Notes under the pieces: generated by a model
Databases searched by the model: none
Told to the model about the DNA's origin: nothing
What the model saw: only the letters and a program-made list of their open reading frames with translations
Source of the DNA: Lanius collurio
Taxonomy: Eukaryota > Chordata > Aves > Passeriformes > Laniidae
Direction: 5' to 3'
DNA: 64,000 nt
Assembly (NCBI GenBank): GCA_020086605.1
Contig: JACBWW010000046.1
Coordinates: 6,183,354-6,247,353 of the forward strand
Position numbers and translations under genes: made by a program
Part shown: one piece after another, positions 1 to 13,812 of the stretch
How positions within the stretch are numbered: position 1 is the stretch's first letter
Layout of the letters: every line of letters begins with the position of its first letter

Positions 1-379
1 AGGTGCCCGGGCATCCCGAAAAGACGCGGGAGCAGCGGCCCCGGGGCGCACCCCGCGGGTCGCGGCAGGGCGGGCGTCGCGGGGCGGTTGCCATGGCAGC
101 AGCCGGGCGGCGCGCGCGGCCGGCGGGGCGCGGCGCGGCCCCGGAGCGTACCATGTGCGCCCGGCGGCGGGAGGCGGCGGCGGAGGGGCCACGACGGCGG
201 CGGCTGTTGCTGCTGCCCTGCTGCTATAGCTCCGCCACGGCGGGCCCGGCGACCAGGAGCCGCTGCGTCAATGTAACGGCGGGGACAGGGGCGGAGGGGA
301 CGGGGAGGACGAGGGAGGACGCTGAGTGGCATTTCCACGCCGCGCGTGGCCGCGGGGAGTGGGGGGCGGAGGACGGGCG

Positions 380-504
380 GGAGGCGTTAAAATGGCGGCG
401 CGCAGGCGGCCCCCGCGCTAAACCGGCCCCCGAGGCTCGCCCCGCGCCGCCGCGCGTGGCACGGAGCGGCTGCCGCTGCCTGCGAGCGCCGCCGCCGCTG
501 CGAG
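380..504 (+). other. MBNL3: Probable untranslated first exon of MBNL3-like gene (5' boundary uncertain)
   Basis: The 3' boundary is supported by a near-consensus donor GAG|GTAAGG, with the exon ending at 504, inside the CpG island. The 5' end is a guess from the YY1-type motif at 389. The exon has no long plausible coding frame, only a nine-codon ORF at 392-421. It would splice to the acceptor at 32874, giving a long untranslated leader as is common in muscleblind-like genes. Assignment to this gene rests on orientation and on the absence of any other gene in the next 32 kb. It could instead belong to a separate non-coding transcript. Confidence 0.5.
389..399 (+). promoter_or_regulatory. YY1-type motif AAAATGGCGGC
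   Basis: The sequence AAAATGGCGGC matches the YY1 consensus (AANATGGCGGC). In vertebrate CpG-island promoters this motif typically sits just downstream of the start site. Here it lies about 110 bases before a splice donor, which suggests transcription starts near 370-390. Its ATG also opens a nine-codon upstream ORF (392-421, stop TAA). Motif identity is seen directly; its role is inferred. Confidence 0.5.
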
Positions 505-1003
505 GTAAGGCCGGGGCGGCCGCAGGGCGCTTGGTGCCTCCTCGAACCATGGGGCGCCCGGGGACGAGGGGCGCGCTCCGGGGAGGGGGCGCGGTGACGG
601 CTGGTTCCGTTCCCAGTCCCGCGGGCGGCTGTCCCGGGAGCGCAGGCGGGCTGACCGCGGGTGCTGGTGCGGCTCCGCATCGTTCCTTTGTCTGGCGGCG
701 GCGGGCCGGGCCCCGCTCCTCTCTGGCAGGCGGCTGCGGAGGGTGGTTGGCGCGGTTGGAGCGTGGCGGGGGCGGCGTTCCGTTTTTTAACAGGAAAAAA
801 AAAAATCATAAAACCCACACCAGAACTAATTTTTGCAGCCGAAAGTGTCGCAGGCGCTGCCGTACCCCCGGACGCCTGGTAGCGTGGCAAACCTCTGCTC
901 GGAGCAGCGGGAAGCGGAGCTTTACTTCTGGAAAAGCAGCCCAAACTCTCCGGAGGGCTCCGACCGCTGCAGAGGCGAGAGAGGGGCCGGAGGGGAGGGG
1001 GGA

Positions 1004-1020
1004 TTTTTTTTTTTTCTTTT

Positions 1021-1052
<32 letters not shown>

Positions 1053-1257
1053 TACTCCTATGAAGACATGCGCATTTGTTCATTCTTGCCACCGCACTGG
1101 AGTCTGCCTAGAAACAAAGGACACAGCCTGGCGAAGTTGATGCTGGCTCCCAAAGTGTCTGCCTGTATTTTTGGTTTTGGGGTTGGTTTGTTTGTTTGGC
1201 GTGGTTTTTTTTTTTTGTTGTTTGTTTGTTTTTTGTTTTTTTCTTGTTGTTTTTGTT
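1004..1257. repeat. Oligo-T and T/G-rich low-complexity tract
   Basis: Positions 1004-1053 are almost pure T with only two C interruptions. A T/G-rich stretch built from TTTG and TTTTTG units follows at about 1168-1257. Such tracts are length-unstable and often misassembled. They generate spurious Phe/Lys-rich open frames on both strands. No target-site or tRNA-derived head was recognised next to it, so I do not assign it to a retroposon. Confidence 0.85.
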
Positions 1258-4200
1258 CCCCCCCCCTTCTTTTGCTTCCTTCACTTGTGCCATAGTTAAA
1301 AGCCTCGAGATGTTGCCTGCAATTATTCCTATGTGCCTGCTGATGGAAACACCTCCCCCCCTTCGCCCCCTCGCCCCTACCAGGCCGAGTTACGCATTTT
1401 GGAAAGTGCAGCCATGATAGAGCAAGTTCTCTCTCCCATTTTGCCCCGACCTCGCGGTGTGACAGCTCGCGGGAGGTGTGCCTTCCTGCCGGGAGCCACC
1501 CCCTTGCTGAATCATCGCCGAGCCGTGGCAGGACAGCTCGTCCGCCCGGGCAGCGGAACATTCCCCGGCCGAGCATGAGGCGGGGGTGAAGCTGACGCGA
1601 GGCAGAGACCCTGTTAACATTCGGCTCAGGCGCGGGCGAGCGGCTGCGGGGAGAAAAAACTCGTTTCATGGCAGCGGGAGCTGCGGATGTAGTTTTGAGC
1701 TCAAAAGCAAGATGTGCGCTGCTGTAAGGAGCATCCCCTGCCTTTGAGGTAGTGCAAGTCCGACTGCTGGGTCCTGCAGCTTCCGCCTCTCTGAAAACTC
1801 CCCTCTTGCGCAGATAGACTCCGTGTGTGATCGGCACCTGGCTCGGGGAGCGACTTCGTGGTGGTGTGGCTCTTAGCAATAATCCTATATTGCGTTTGCA
1901 TAGAGAAGTGTATGGACAGTAGTGTCATGTCTGTGCTATTTGCCTAAAACTAGTTTATTCTGTACTGATGGAAGTCATTGCCTTTGTTACCACAAGGAAA
2001 TAATGACTTAATCTTTTTGGGGCTTGGGGTGCAAATATGTCAGATGCTGAGGTGTTGCTAGGTATCTCTGCCTCCATTCAAAGGTTGCCAAAAGTAAGAG
2101 TGAGAGGTGGGATGAGCAATTTTCAGCTGGGGTGTATCAGGCAAGACTAAATTGCAGCAGTTGTTGGACATGTAACATGATCCTGTAATTAGAGTGAGGT
2201 TATAGTCTATACCATGTTGAAACTATCGAGTGTCTGAGTTGGAGCAGTCTGAATTAGTTATTCTGGGATTACGCAGAAGCAGAAGTAATGCAGTTAAAGT
2301 TTCCACAGAGAAGCTTCCATGGGGTTGCAGAGATGTTTTCCCACTATGGGTCCTCCTTGTGGGTGTTTTGCTTTTAAGGTAGTATGTGGAGGCTGCAATG
2401 GTGCTGTTCTTCAAGTTGGAGAAGTGCCTTGCATGGCTCCTTGGAGCTTAATTTACTAATGAATGTCCAAATCCTGCATCTCGGTCCTGGGAGGGAAAAA
2501 AATCCTGAAGGAAGGACTTGGGGGCTCAGCTTCGTGCAGAAGTGAAGTACTTAAAGGACTGTCATTTGGTCTTAAAACTTCCCTGCCCCCATACCCCAAG
2601 AAAGATGAGTGTTAGCAAGTCTGGTGGAGAGCCTGCAGGCTGTGGTCTTTTCAGTGCTCCTGCCAGTGGGGCGGGATCTTCCTGGGACAGCTTCAAGTAG
2701 TTCTGGTTTGCTGTAGGATTGTACTGGTGTGAAGCTGCACAGGCAGACCTGGGAGGCCGTGCAGAATTACGATGTGTGGGCACCAGCTCTGCTCACGGGT
2801 GCTAATTCCCCTTGGTGTGTGTACTTATATATATAGACATGGTACATATTTAAATGAAGTAATTTTAAAATAGAGATGGCCCAGAAAAGTTTGAGAACTA
2901 TTTTGGTGTTTTGAGTATTTCTCTGAAGACAATGGACTGTGCTGAAGCTTCTAGGTATTATGGGATGTGCTTATAGCAGGAGAAGGGGCAGTCTGCTTTG
3001 GACTCAGTTGGCCTTTCTAGGAGTGGCTGCGTTTTATGTATGCACCTGGTTCAGCCTGGTTACAGCTGTGTGGCTGCTGCAGAGCTGGTGCTGCCTTATG
3101 GGCCTTTAATGGAATATGTTGGCAGGGGCCCAAAGCAGACCTGGTGGTCAGCAAGGAAATTAGCCCCATGGTGCTGTAAACTGTCCTGCAGCATCTGGTC
3201 AGGTCAGCAGAATTCAGGGTGCTGCATCCTTTCTGCTGCTGTGACGGGGTGAGGGACCCACATGGAGAAAGAGGGAGTGGATCTAGACCTGTCATTCCTC
3301 CCTCCCAGTGCTGGACCATGTGCTGCAGGAAGGTTACTGACGCTAGGGATGCTGGAAAGTTGTCCCTCAGATGTTGAATCCATACAGAGGATTTTCTAGT
3401 GGTTTTCTTGCCCAATTCCACTTTACAAGCAGTGGGGGCCTGCTCTGCGCTCTTATTCTCTGTTGGGGAATGGCTGGCATTCTTAGAATTGTTATTCTTA
3501 GAATTTTATAGACCTAGAAATTTTCTCCTGGGCTTGTCCCATCTTGGCAATGAATACGTGGAGCTTAGAATTTTGCACTTATGATGCCATCAGACATGAG
3601 GTTTTGAGGGGCTGTTCTGCACATTTAAGGGAATCTCAAAGTGCAACTTGAAAACTTGTGACTGCAGAGAGAGAGGCTGGCTTTCTTACTTTTTGCAGCA
3701 TAGCTTGCAAATCAATTTTGAAACTGGTGCTGTGGTAGAAGTGGTCCTGCTTCTCGCCTTTTTCTCCAGACTCGTCCATCATTGTGAATTAAGAATAATC
3801 TTGCAGAATAACAAGAAAAAAGAATGCTCATTTTAGCCATCACTCAGCTTCTCCGTGTGGCTACAGAAATGGTTGTGTTGGCACAATGACTTGGGGGGCC
3901 CAGGCAGGACAGGATGAGGCTGGGCCACAGCATAACTACATTGCTTTCTGGTAAATGGATCTTCCTAAAGGCATACCGTGGCTGTCCTAGTCACCAATGC
4001 CTGCAGCTTAGTCAGGGTCCTGATTTTCTTTGTGGCTAATGCAGGCAGAAGTGAAGATGATGAATCTACAGTCAGGATTTGGTGACTGATGCCCTCAGTA
4101 GGACACCCCTTCTATGCTGGTGGTGACTACTTGGCTTTGTCAGTGGAGTGAACCATTGCATGACTCAGATGTCTTGGGAAAGAGTATGGAGCATTCATAA

Positions 4201-7200
4201 GAGCAGGCTTTTTGGACTATGAACATACTAGAAATCACGTGTGGAAACTAAGTACTAGAAACACAAGGCTGCTCATTGAGAGGGAGGCTGAGCACTGACA
4301 AGCACAGTTTGCTTAGATCTCAGTATCCAAAGGTGGTCATAGGAGTGATGGCTCTCTTGGTGTGCTTTGAGAACAGTGCAAATGTCCAACCAAAGAACTG
4401 ACACCTCAGACAGACATGGCATCCTGCATTTCCATTGTCCAGGTCCAGCCTCCCAGCAGCCATGAGGAAAAATGTGAGAAAAATCTATTCTCATTTTGTG
4501 AAACTTTCGCAGAATGCTAGAAAATCTTGGTTGGGGAGTGACTGTAGCCTGGAAGTAGAGAAGAGACAATGTCTTTATTGAACAGTGTGTGTTTGCTCTT
4601 AAAATCCCTTAAAAGCTCTGAAGCTCAAGCTTGCTTGATTTATTGTATTTGCTGTATGTAATATTTCAGTGAGAAGTTTCAATTCAGTGTGGCTGAGTTG
4701 ATGCAGGAGTTCCTTTTTAGGTGATAGGGATCCACTTACCCATGTGCAATGTACCAGTTTGCTTTTTAGATTGTTTTTTTGGGGCGGGGGGGAGAGCTGT
4801 GAGCTTCCTTTTAATTGGTGCAGTCCAGACCTCTGGGCAGTGCATACCTCCATCTCTGAGGCAGTGCTCAGGTTCTAATTTTTCAAATGTTTTAAGCACA
4901 GACTTATCTCTTTTGCTGAAATGCAGTCTTTAAACTGGAGCATTTATAATAAAACATTTTGTAGTTCTCTGTTCACCTCTAACGCAACATTATAGGTACC
5001 CCAGACTTTCTGTTTGTGTCTGCTACTGAAATGGAATTCCTGATCATGCCCTCTAAGTATAGAAATTGTATAAATGGATCCTTTTAGATTGTTTTCTCCA
5101 GATTCCCATGTGTGCAAATTGCTGCTTCCAGCTAGATGATTTACCTGAATTTGTGCTTGCTATGTTTTTGCAGTTGGGCACTTCTTGTCTGCTAAGCTAT
5201 GCAGTGCGTGTTGTTGTTTTAAAAGGTGTGTATCCTCTTTTTCCATGCCATCTTGCGGGAAGGATTGTCTACACAGAGCGATGTTATCGTCTCCCATTTT
5301 AAATGGTGTCAGCAGATATTTGTTTTTTCTCCCATTCTGATGCTCAGTATTCACCATGGGAATGAGTCATCTTGTATTACTGACATGGAGCAAATCTGTG
5401 TCTTGGCCTCCAAATTATATGGCCTTGCTGAGTGAAGGGGAGGGCCTCGGCAGCCCAAATAAAGGTGCCAGGATCTGTTTGCCTGGGGACTTTTTTGTAA
5501 AAGCACATAGGCCGATAGCAAGCTGAAAAAGCGGTGGCCTTCTGAGATGGGTTTTTTATGTCTGACGGCTTCTAAATGCATAAAATCAGAGAGAATGCAT
5601 CTGTGTAATCCGATCTGCTCTTGAAAGCATTGTGGAGGGCTGCATGCTGCAGACATAAGCTGTGTCAATAAGAACTCTATTCACCCTCAGAATACAGCCT
5701 CGTGATCGGGTTTGACTGGCATGCTTCCTAAGGGAGGGCCTTTTTTTGAGAAAGAGCTCTGATTTTTCAGCAGTACTTCTGTCTGCCCTTTTGGATTTTC
5801 ACTTATTGTTCTTTTCTTGGTGTGATAAACTTGGGATATTTTTGCTGGGAGCTTGCTAGGGCAGAGGGAGGATTTCATATAGCACTGTAACCAGGAGTGT
5901 GGGGTGAATTTCCTTCCTTGCAGTTTAGCCCTTCTGCCAAAGCCGTGTTTATGAGCATGAAGGTGAGGGATTTAAAAGAATATGAGGTAGGACTGGAGGT
6001 TGCTGTGTGCAAGAGTGTACCATACCCTTGTGCGTGCTCAGGGTACTGTCTTGCAGAACAGAGGCACAAAACACCCATCCTTGTAAAAGTCTTGTATGAT
6101 AATGCACAAAATGTATGGTTGTGCATACTTATGTGCTTTTTTCCCCTTGGTTCTGCAGATGTCTGTGTTACCCAAAAGTGTTGTTGGGTGAAATTCTGCT
6201 TTTGGTAATGCTGCCATAAATCTGCTGTGAAGGCAGTGTCGTACTAATGGCTGTAATTTGCTGGTTGCTATTATTTATAAAAAAATAAAAAAATCACGCA
6301 AGGCAAAAATCTAATTCTGCTTTATGAAGTGTTCTACACCTGGCATGTAATCCTTTAAAATCTTGTAGGAAAAATCTGCTTGACCTGGTAAAATGATACT
6401 TATGAGATTTGCTGAAAGCAGAATTTTAGAGTACCAGGTTCTGAGCTGGTCTTAAGTGTGTAGCGTTTGTGTAAACGGCATTTTCTGCTGCATTACATGT
6501 GTGATATTCAGTGTTTGCTCTGCTGAGGTCTTTAAGCCATTCTCTTTGGCACTGAGTTACTGGCTTTAACAAAAGAGATAACGGACTTTCAGTTTTGCAC
6601 GTTTCATTTTTTTTCTTCCAAGTCCTTTGGTCTGTCACTTTTCTTAGGTCTTCATGTCCTTCATCAAGTGATGATTTGAAAATTAGCTCATCTATATGTC
6701 TTTCTGGGTTTTTCTTGTAGCTGCAAATGAAAGCTTTGAAATATAATTAGAATGTAATATGCACGAGCTCAAAACAAAAAACAAAATATGAAATAATGCA
6801 AAGCTATTATTTAGGAGAAATGCAATTATGTTTTGAGCCAATTGAGGCTTGACTTAATTTCTCAGAGTTTGCTGGTGATGATGTAGTAAAACCAAAATTA
6901 ACTCCTGAAACATGCCTGTCCTGAGTCAGGCTGGTGAAGATGGAGAGAGCCACTGAAAGAAGGGTAATCTCTGTAGGGAGCCTGTCCCTGTGCAGTTTGC
7001 AAATGGATCTAGCATTTGGGGTGATTCTTGCAGTTCCATTTCCCTGGCTCTTCCCTGCTGAATCCCCTTCAATAAAAGCCTGATCTTGCCTACAACAGCT
7101 TTAATAACAAACTGTCTGTTTTAGGTGGGATTGGCCCCTGAGCAAACAGTGTGCAGACCTTGGTGGTCATGGACAGGGTGATAGTGGGCAGGAAACACTG

Positions 7201-10200
7201 GCAGCTGCTCCTCTTAGTGTGGAGAGGCTGCAGTTGGGTGATTTATTTTTACTTCCTGTTCCCAATCTCTTTGGGTCAAAAGTAATGGTGTTTTTCCATA
7301 TTAAGATGTTTGGCTTCATTCTGCTGGGCAGCAATAAATTTCACACTGTGTACAACGTGTTTCTTATATTTCAGAGATACTTTATTTTTGCCTTTGACTT
7401 TTAATTTGGATGATAAAACCTTTATTAGTGCTTTCTTTTTTGTACAACCTGCTTTTCAGGGAAAACACAAAGCTTGTCTTTTTTTCCTCCTTTCCTTCTG
7501 TTTTGGAAAGAGACTTTGAAATATCTCATAGGTCTCTAGCTGAGCAGAGGGAGGGAGCTCACAGGTCTGTCTGCCATGCCTGGCTCCTCAGCAGGCTCAC
7601 AGGGAGACAGGGACACCTCAGTCTGCTTCTCTGCTCCTGGAGTTAATTAGGATGCTGGGACTTAACTCATTAGTCCTTGTGAAGCCTTTGGTAGTGTTTT
7701 GGTGGAAGGTTCTGGCACTGTGTGGTGGTTAAGTATGGTTGTGCAATGCAGGGCTGTGATGCTGGGAGGAGCCCATGTGGGTTGATGTGTTAAAGTGGTC
7801 CTAAAGGCTGGAATGGTGAGCTGTCAAACATTCCCATGTCATTGATGGGAAATCCTGCCTGGTAAAGGACAAGTTCTGAGCCATGACTGACTTTCGGGCT
7901 GCTGCTGGGAGTTGTTCTCCAGAGCACAGGGTTAGTCCACAGCATGCAAAATGTTACCACAGGCCATAAGGTGCAAAACTAATGGAGAAGAGAGAGTTGG
8001 GATCTTTGGGCTCTTCCCTGTTTGACCAGCACTGATTAAGAGTTTTGACCAGATTTTGGGGAGAGAAACCCAAACACCTTTGCTGTCCACTCCTCCTAAG
8101 TTGCTCAGTTGGAGGATCTACTCTGCAGCCAGCAAGTCAGGATGGATAAATCTTTTTATAGCCATACCAAGTATCAGTGGGCTCCTTTCAAATATAATCT
8201 GAACATTTTTATATAAGTAGTAATAAGCAGTGCTGGCCTGGGGGCTTATATTGCATTTTCAGATACACTTCAGTTAAGTTATTTTTGAAGTACAAAAAAG
8301 AAACAGTAGCATGGAGCCACCCACAGGATTACAGGTGGTTTATTCTCCTTTCTCTTAAACCTCCAGATGGTGGAGTTGTATCCAACTGAGGAAGTTGGAG
8401 TGCAGAGGTGTTTTGTGAAGCTCCCGTGCCCTTAGACAGACTGCCCAGGTTTTGGCACTGGCATCTCCACCTTGCTTTCGCACTTGACTGGTGGATCCAC
8501 AAACACACGCCTCCATTCTGTGTACTCTGCTTGTTCCTCAGACCAAGTCTATCACTGATTAATTTGGCTTGACTAATTACTCAGTGAAGCACTTGGTGTG
8601 ACAACCTCAGTGTCCTTCATTAAGCAGAGCCTTGGTAATGAGCTACTGTTGGTGGTGTCCCAAGTGCTCAGGCGTGGTCTGGCTAATGAAGCAGTACCTT
8701 TCCCATGGTGCTTGAGGAAGCTGCATTTCAGGTCATGTAAATAAGGAAACCAGAGTGGGCTGCTCTCCTGCAGGATGAACAGCGAGCCCTGTCCCTCCCC
8801 TGCCTGACTCCTCCCCTGCTGCCTCTGGGTACAGCCACTCTCCACCTTGCTCAGAAGTGCAGGCAGGTTGTCCCCACTCCTCCCCATGCCTGCACTGCAC
8901 ACTCCTTTGAACCAGTCTGCCCAGGGCACTTCTCTTGGGTGGCTCTCACATGGGATTGACCACCTTCATCATGATTTTCAGGGTCTGCAGAGCAGTGGGT
9001 TGAGTAGCTGTGATCCACATTTCTTCTGAGACTGTGGAGATGAATATGGCATGTAGGGTGGATTCTGCATGAGCTTTTAAGAACCTTGCTGGGTTGGGGA
9101 CTCTCCAGCTCTGATGACTGTGTTGTAATATTACTCATTCAGTAGCTGACACTCAGGTACCAAGGCTGGAATGAGGATGCTGCTGCCAAACACCAAATTC
9201 ATTCTGTGCCCTATGTTAGGTGGAATGTTATCCTTCTGACAAGACCTTGAGATCTATTCATAAGGTACAGGGAAGCTTCTGGTGTGTTTAATAACAGATT
9301 TATTTATTTTCTGTACAGTGCCACCCATCTTCTTTTTCTAGACATACCTGTATTTCTGAATTTGGCCCATGTGTAGAGACTGTCATAAATGCCCCTAGTT
9401 GGGTGGTGACACCGTTTTGCATGCCAGCTTATGTGATAAAGTTTTCTCATACGTCTTGGAACTTCTTGTGGGGAACGTGTGTATTTGGGAGAATTGTGGA
9501 AACCTCTTGACAGTGGGGCATTGCCAAGGCAGAGCCATTGGCTGCTTGAGCTTCCAACCTGTGCCAAGTGCTCTTGGCTTCATGGGTGCCATGAGGAGCT
9601 AAGCCTTCTCTTTCATGCACTTCATATGGCTTTTGGCACTGAAAAGTGTGTTTTCTTTCCTCACTGCTGCTGTCCTCTTTCTTCTCCTTTGTCAGTCTCA
9701 TGAATGCTTGTCCTGGCTGAGGGAGAGGGCAGGAATGATGCTTGGGCCGATGATGCCTGTGCTTGGGTCAGCTGGAAGAGGTGGTGAAAGTGGAGCTGGT
9801 GGATTTCCCATGCTGTAGGAGAGTGTCTACGTGGGTGAGGCTGAGTCAGTCACTGGTGGCCTTTCACAAGGTGCTCGAGTTTTTCGGTTCAATAAAACAC
9901 TCTAATAATTATGTACTGATTTAATTAGAAAAATGCTTAGAGCATCCATTGCATAAGGCTGTGAGCTAAGGCAGGTGCCTTTTAGCAGCAGTAATTCCCT
10001 TTTGTTTCAAAAAGGACTGGACAGTTGAGTTGGACTGATCCCATGCAGCAGCAATTCACCATACATTATATTTCAGATAACTGCCCACTGATTCTGGTTC
10101 TGTAAGTATGGATGTGGATGTGCTGGCTTGACTTCACAATGTAGGGACCAGGAGAGCAAGTGGGGAATGCCACAGTCCAGCCAAGCATGCCAGATTTGGC

Positions 10201-13200
10201 ACTGAGTGGCAGTGATTTGCAGGTTTTTTGACATGGAGTTCCCTTTTTCTCAGTAAAATGTAGATTCAAACACTTGTGAGATGTTTTTTTAGCACAATCA
10301 TTCATGATGTTCAGCAGCAAACTTGACTGGTGACTTGCTTGTCTGATGGCTTTCTTTGGAGCATCCTCAGATATTTCTCTGTCATGATGACTGGGGAGAG
10401 GGATTTTACAGCTGAACTGAAACTTAAATTTCAAAAGGAGTTTTTTCTCGTGAAAATAAATCTGTGTTTGGCTTCACTGCTGTTACTGTTCTCTATCTTG
10501 TTTGCTGGTGCTGGTTGTAAAACTATTAAATTCCTAGTGAGGTAGTGCAGAGCAGTGTCTTCAGTTTGAATCTGAATGTTAAAGAGGGAGCAACTCAAAT
10601 TTAAAATCAAGTTTTGGTCACCAGCAACAGACACCTTTTTGTTGGTCCCGTGTGCCTGCAATATGTACTGGTGCTGTGGGGTGAGTGTCAGCTCCCTCTC
10701 CCTGTCAGAGCCCAGGGCTGAAGACTGCTTTTTCCATTGGTGGGAGTGACACTACTGCAGCACAAGTGAGACTTTCCTCTTGCCTGTTGATAGGCAAAGA
10801 ACCCATTAGGATTGCAGAAACTTGTTCACAGACTTATGCAGCAATTGTAAGCATCCTATCTTCCTATTTTTTTTTTTTTTTTGATTAACACTACAAATAC
10901 CTTATTTTATAAGACTCCCAATACAACAAAACTATCGAGGGAGAGAAGTCCACTGTGGTGATTATTGTCCAAATATAATAACTTTGTGATAGGCAGACAG
11001 TGAGGCTGACTACAAATGGGAGTGACTCTGGGAGGAAGGTAAAAAACCTTAATATTCTGAATGATAGAAGAATGAATTTGAATTCATTTAATGTCAGTAA
11101 TCTTTGTATTATTAACTATAATCTGCTTCTGAGAAGCATACAGATGTAGCTTCTTTTTTTTTCCAGCTCTCTGTAGAACTGCATTAATAAGAACAAAGTT
11201 TTTCTCCTGACCTCTGCCTTTAGACTATGAGCTCCCAAGGGCACACATTTTTCTTTTGTTTTTTGGACAGCTTCTGCAGGTAGTGAAAGCTGCTACAAAT
11301 AATAGCAAATCTAGGAGCGTATTACCATAGTCCCAGATCATTTAGCAAGGGACTAATCCTGCGTGATGCTTACAGGAGAGTGAAACAAGGGCTGCAATCT
11401 GCTATCCTTGCGTGGGTGGTTTTAGGATGGTCTTGAACCTGTGTGTTGCCAAAGGGATTCTCAGAAAGGTGATCTAAGGAGGAAACTGAAAGTGTGCAAG
11501 AGGGTTCAGGCTGCTGTAGTTTTGGATGCACAACTTTCTGCATGGTTTACTAGAGGGGAGGTACAAATGCAATGTTATCAATGAATTTGATGCAGTATTG
11601 TTAGCTGGATTGTGGAGGTGAGGAGGCAAGACTAGCTTTAGGATTGCCGTTGGGAGCTTTCGATGTGGGAAGAGAGTGCCGTGGCACATCTGACATCTTC
11701 GGGTGGGAGGTATCACAATCAACCTTATGCATTCCCCTCTTCTGAGGGAGAGAGTTGGTTCACGTGAGTTTCTATAGGAATGTGATGTTGCTCATCCTGG
11801 AGATCCAGGCAACCAAAATGAGAGAGAATTAAAGCATGAGATCTGCTTGCTCATGACCTGAATCCCCTAATCACAGCCCTGTGTAAGTGAAGGTCTTAGG
11901 CTGGGTTGAGTAGAGGGCATCTCCACCCAAGAAAATGTACATCTGCCCTCCATCTACCAGAATTAGAGCTTACTCCTGATGAAATGCAGTTTTAAGAACC
12001 TTAAACATTGCCTTAAACCAGATCTACTGTTTGTGACATTGCTTCCCCTGTGGCAGGCATATAGTGAAGGCATGGTGAAGAGAGATGTGTGCTACCTGAG
12101 CTCCCTGTCCTCAGGACACCTACCCTGGGTGCCAGGAAGTGTATCCTGGTGAGTCCATGCTTTCTGGAACTGGTCCTTCATTTGATGGCTTGGATTAGAG
12201 CCTCAATTGTATATAAGTGTTGTGATGCTACTTACTTACTGAAGTAACATTGAGCCAGGTCATGCAACAGTGTGGCTACTTTCACTGACCCTGTAATTTC
12301 CTTTTGACTGTGGCTTTTTCCTAGGGTATCCGACTAATGCCAAGGCAGTGGTAATCTCGTGCTTTTCAGCATGGTATTCAGTTTATTCCAGGTTGTAAGA
12401 CTGCAGCCAGTGATGTAAGACTTGCTGGTTTTTTTTTTTCCAAGTAGGTAGCTAAACTGAAAAATCATTTTTTAAAAAAGGAATTTATTCCATTTTGAGT
12501 GTTTTTAGAAAAGAAAAAAAAAGAAAAATTGTCAGCACATATTTGGCATGGAGATGAAGGGAAGAGCATATTTTTATGGAAAGATGTGTAAATTGTTTAT
12601 TTATTAGATGAGAGGTAGAGATGTTTCAGCTGAGGGTAGAGGAAAAAAGAAAAGGGAAAATCAAGGAGGGAAGAAGTCTAATGTTCTTTGCCTTCTGTAA
12701 ATAAATGCTTCAGTTTTTCTTTTGAAGCAGTCTAGAAATTCAGGTTAGTCACTGTAAAGCTGAATAAATAATTTCTCTAAAAAGCACTGCCTAGGTTGCA
12801 CACATAGCAGGTAGAAAGACAAGTTAAAATATTTCATAAAGGGACTTTAAAAGCACTTTTGGCTCAAATCTGTGCTACTGTAAACAGAAGGAGAACCTCT
12901 GATTTTTCTGTTACTGCAGAATCTGGCTTTTGGTTTTAATCTCTTTTTCTCTCCCTCCCCCCTCCTCCCATGATATGAAAGGTGTGTTTGTATGGAGGAT
13001 TTCTAGCAGCACATATTCAAGGACTGTTTCAGAGCTCAGAGAATTTGATCCAAAGGCTCCTCCTAGCCTTGATGGAGTTTTGCTTTTACACCTCCTGTGA
13101 ACTAGGATAGTATTGGTTCAGCATCGTGTCAAATACAGATAATTGGTGTTTCAAACATCTGCCACAAACACTTAACAAAGCACTGTGCAAATGTTTTTGA

Positions 13201-13680
13201 GAGCTAACAAAAACCTGTGTTGTTGCCTGAAGGTTGAATCCACAGCTAGCTGCCTTCTTGGAATAAGCAGATAACAAATTAGCTACTAATATCTTATTCG
13301 TGGTTTTATATTCCTATTGCTGTTACTGATGTGTGACTGGGGTCGAGGTTTTTGGGTCACAAGGTGGAGTGCAGGAGCTAGATCCTGCTCAGTGTTGACA
13401 CCCTGCTTGTATTTGTTTTTGGGCAAGATAAGACAAGCTGTTGTCCATCCATCTCTAGCCTGTGCCTCCTGCATACTGGCCATATGGGCTGGGGACAGCA
13501 GGGACCAGGCCACATGTGGCAATATAGAGGAGCCATAAGCCAGCTCGTTCTCTGTACCATTGTAGCAGGTCACTGAGCTGTGCCTGGTAAGGTGCTGTCA
13601 GAGGATGAGGTGGTATCTGGTTGAAGTCCTTTGTGTTCAACTGACTTGCATCCTGACTTGTGTTTCTGGCAAAGGATGAG

Positions 13681-13812
13681 TAAGTATTCAAGGCCAGGTT
13701 GGATGGGGCTTTGAGCTACCTTTTATAGTGGAAGGTATTCCTGCCCATGACAGAGACATTGGAAATAAATTATTTTTAAGGTTGGTTTCATCCCCAACTC
13801 TTTTATTGTAAC
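13681..13812 (+). mobile_element. CR1 LINE 3'-end fragment
   Basis: The segment follows the familiar 3' end of avian CR1 elements. It begins with a TATTCAAGGCCAGGTTGGAT-like stretch, continues through GGGGCTTTGAGC, then TAGTGGAAGG, then CTGCCCATG, and ends in a degraded TTTAAGGTTGG...CCCCAAC tail. It is 5'-truncated, as most CR1 copies are, and has several substitutions and small changes, so it is an old copy without coding capacity. It lies in the same orientation as the host gene. The element boundaries are approximate; the 3' microsatellite-like tail is decayed. Confidence 0.85.

Larger units (their letters stand above)
1..980. promoter_or_regulatory. CpG island, probable upstream promoter of the MBNL3-like gene
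   Basis: The first ~700 bases are extremely GC-rich with dense CpG. CpG density falls off by about 950, with a weaker GC-rich shoulder at 1440-1640. It contains a YY1-type motif (389-399), an ATF-like TGCGTCA (264-270) and a Myb-like TAACGG (274-279). No TATA box is evident, as is usual for CpG-island promoters. A good splice donor at 504/505 faces the plus strand, which fits transcription toward the muscleblind exons. The island is cut by the window start, so a divergent minus-strand transcript cannot be excluded. Promoter function is inferred from composition and motifs. Confidence 0.75.

Noticed and set aside
3..1295. 430-residue open frame at the window start
   Set aside because: It is Arg/Gly/Ala-rich from CpG-island DNA, then Phe-rich from a poly-T tract, and runs through the splice donor at 504. 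No domain is recognisable; this is compositional readthrough.
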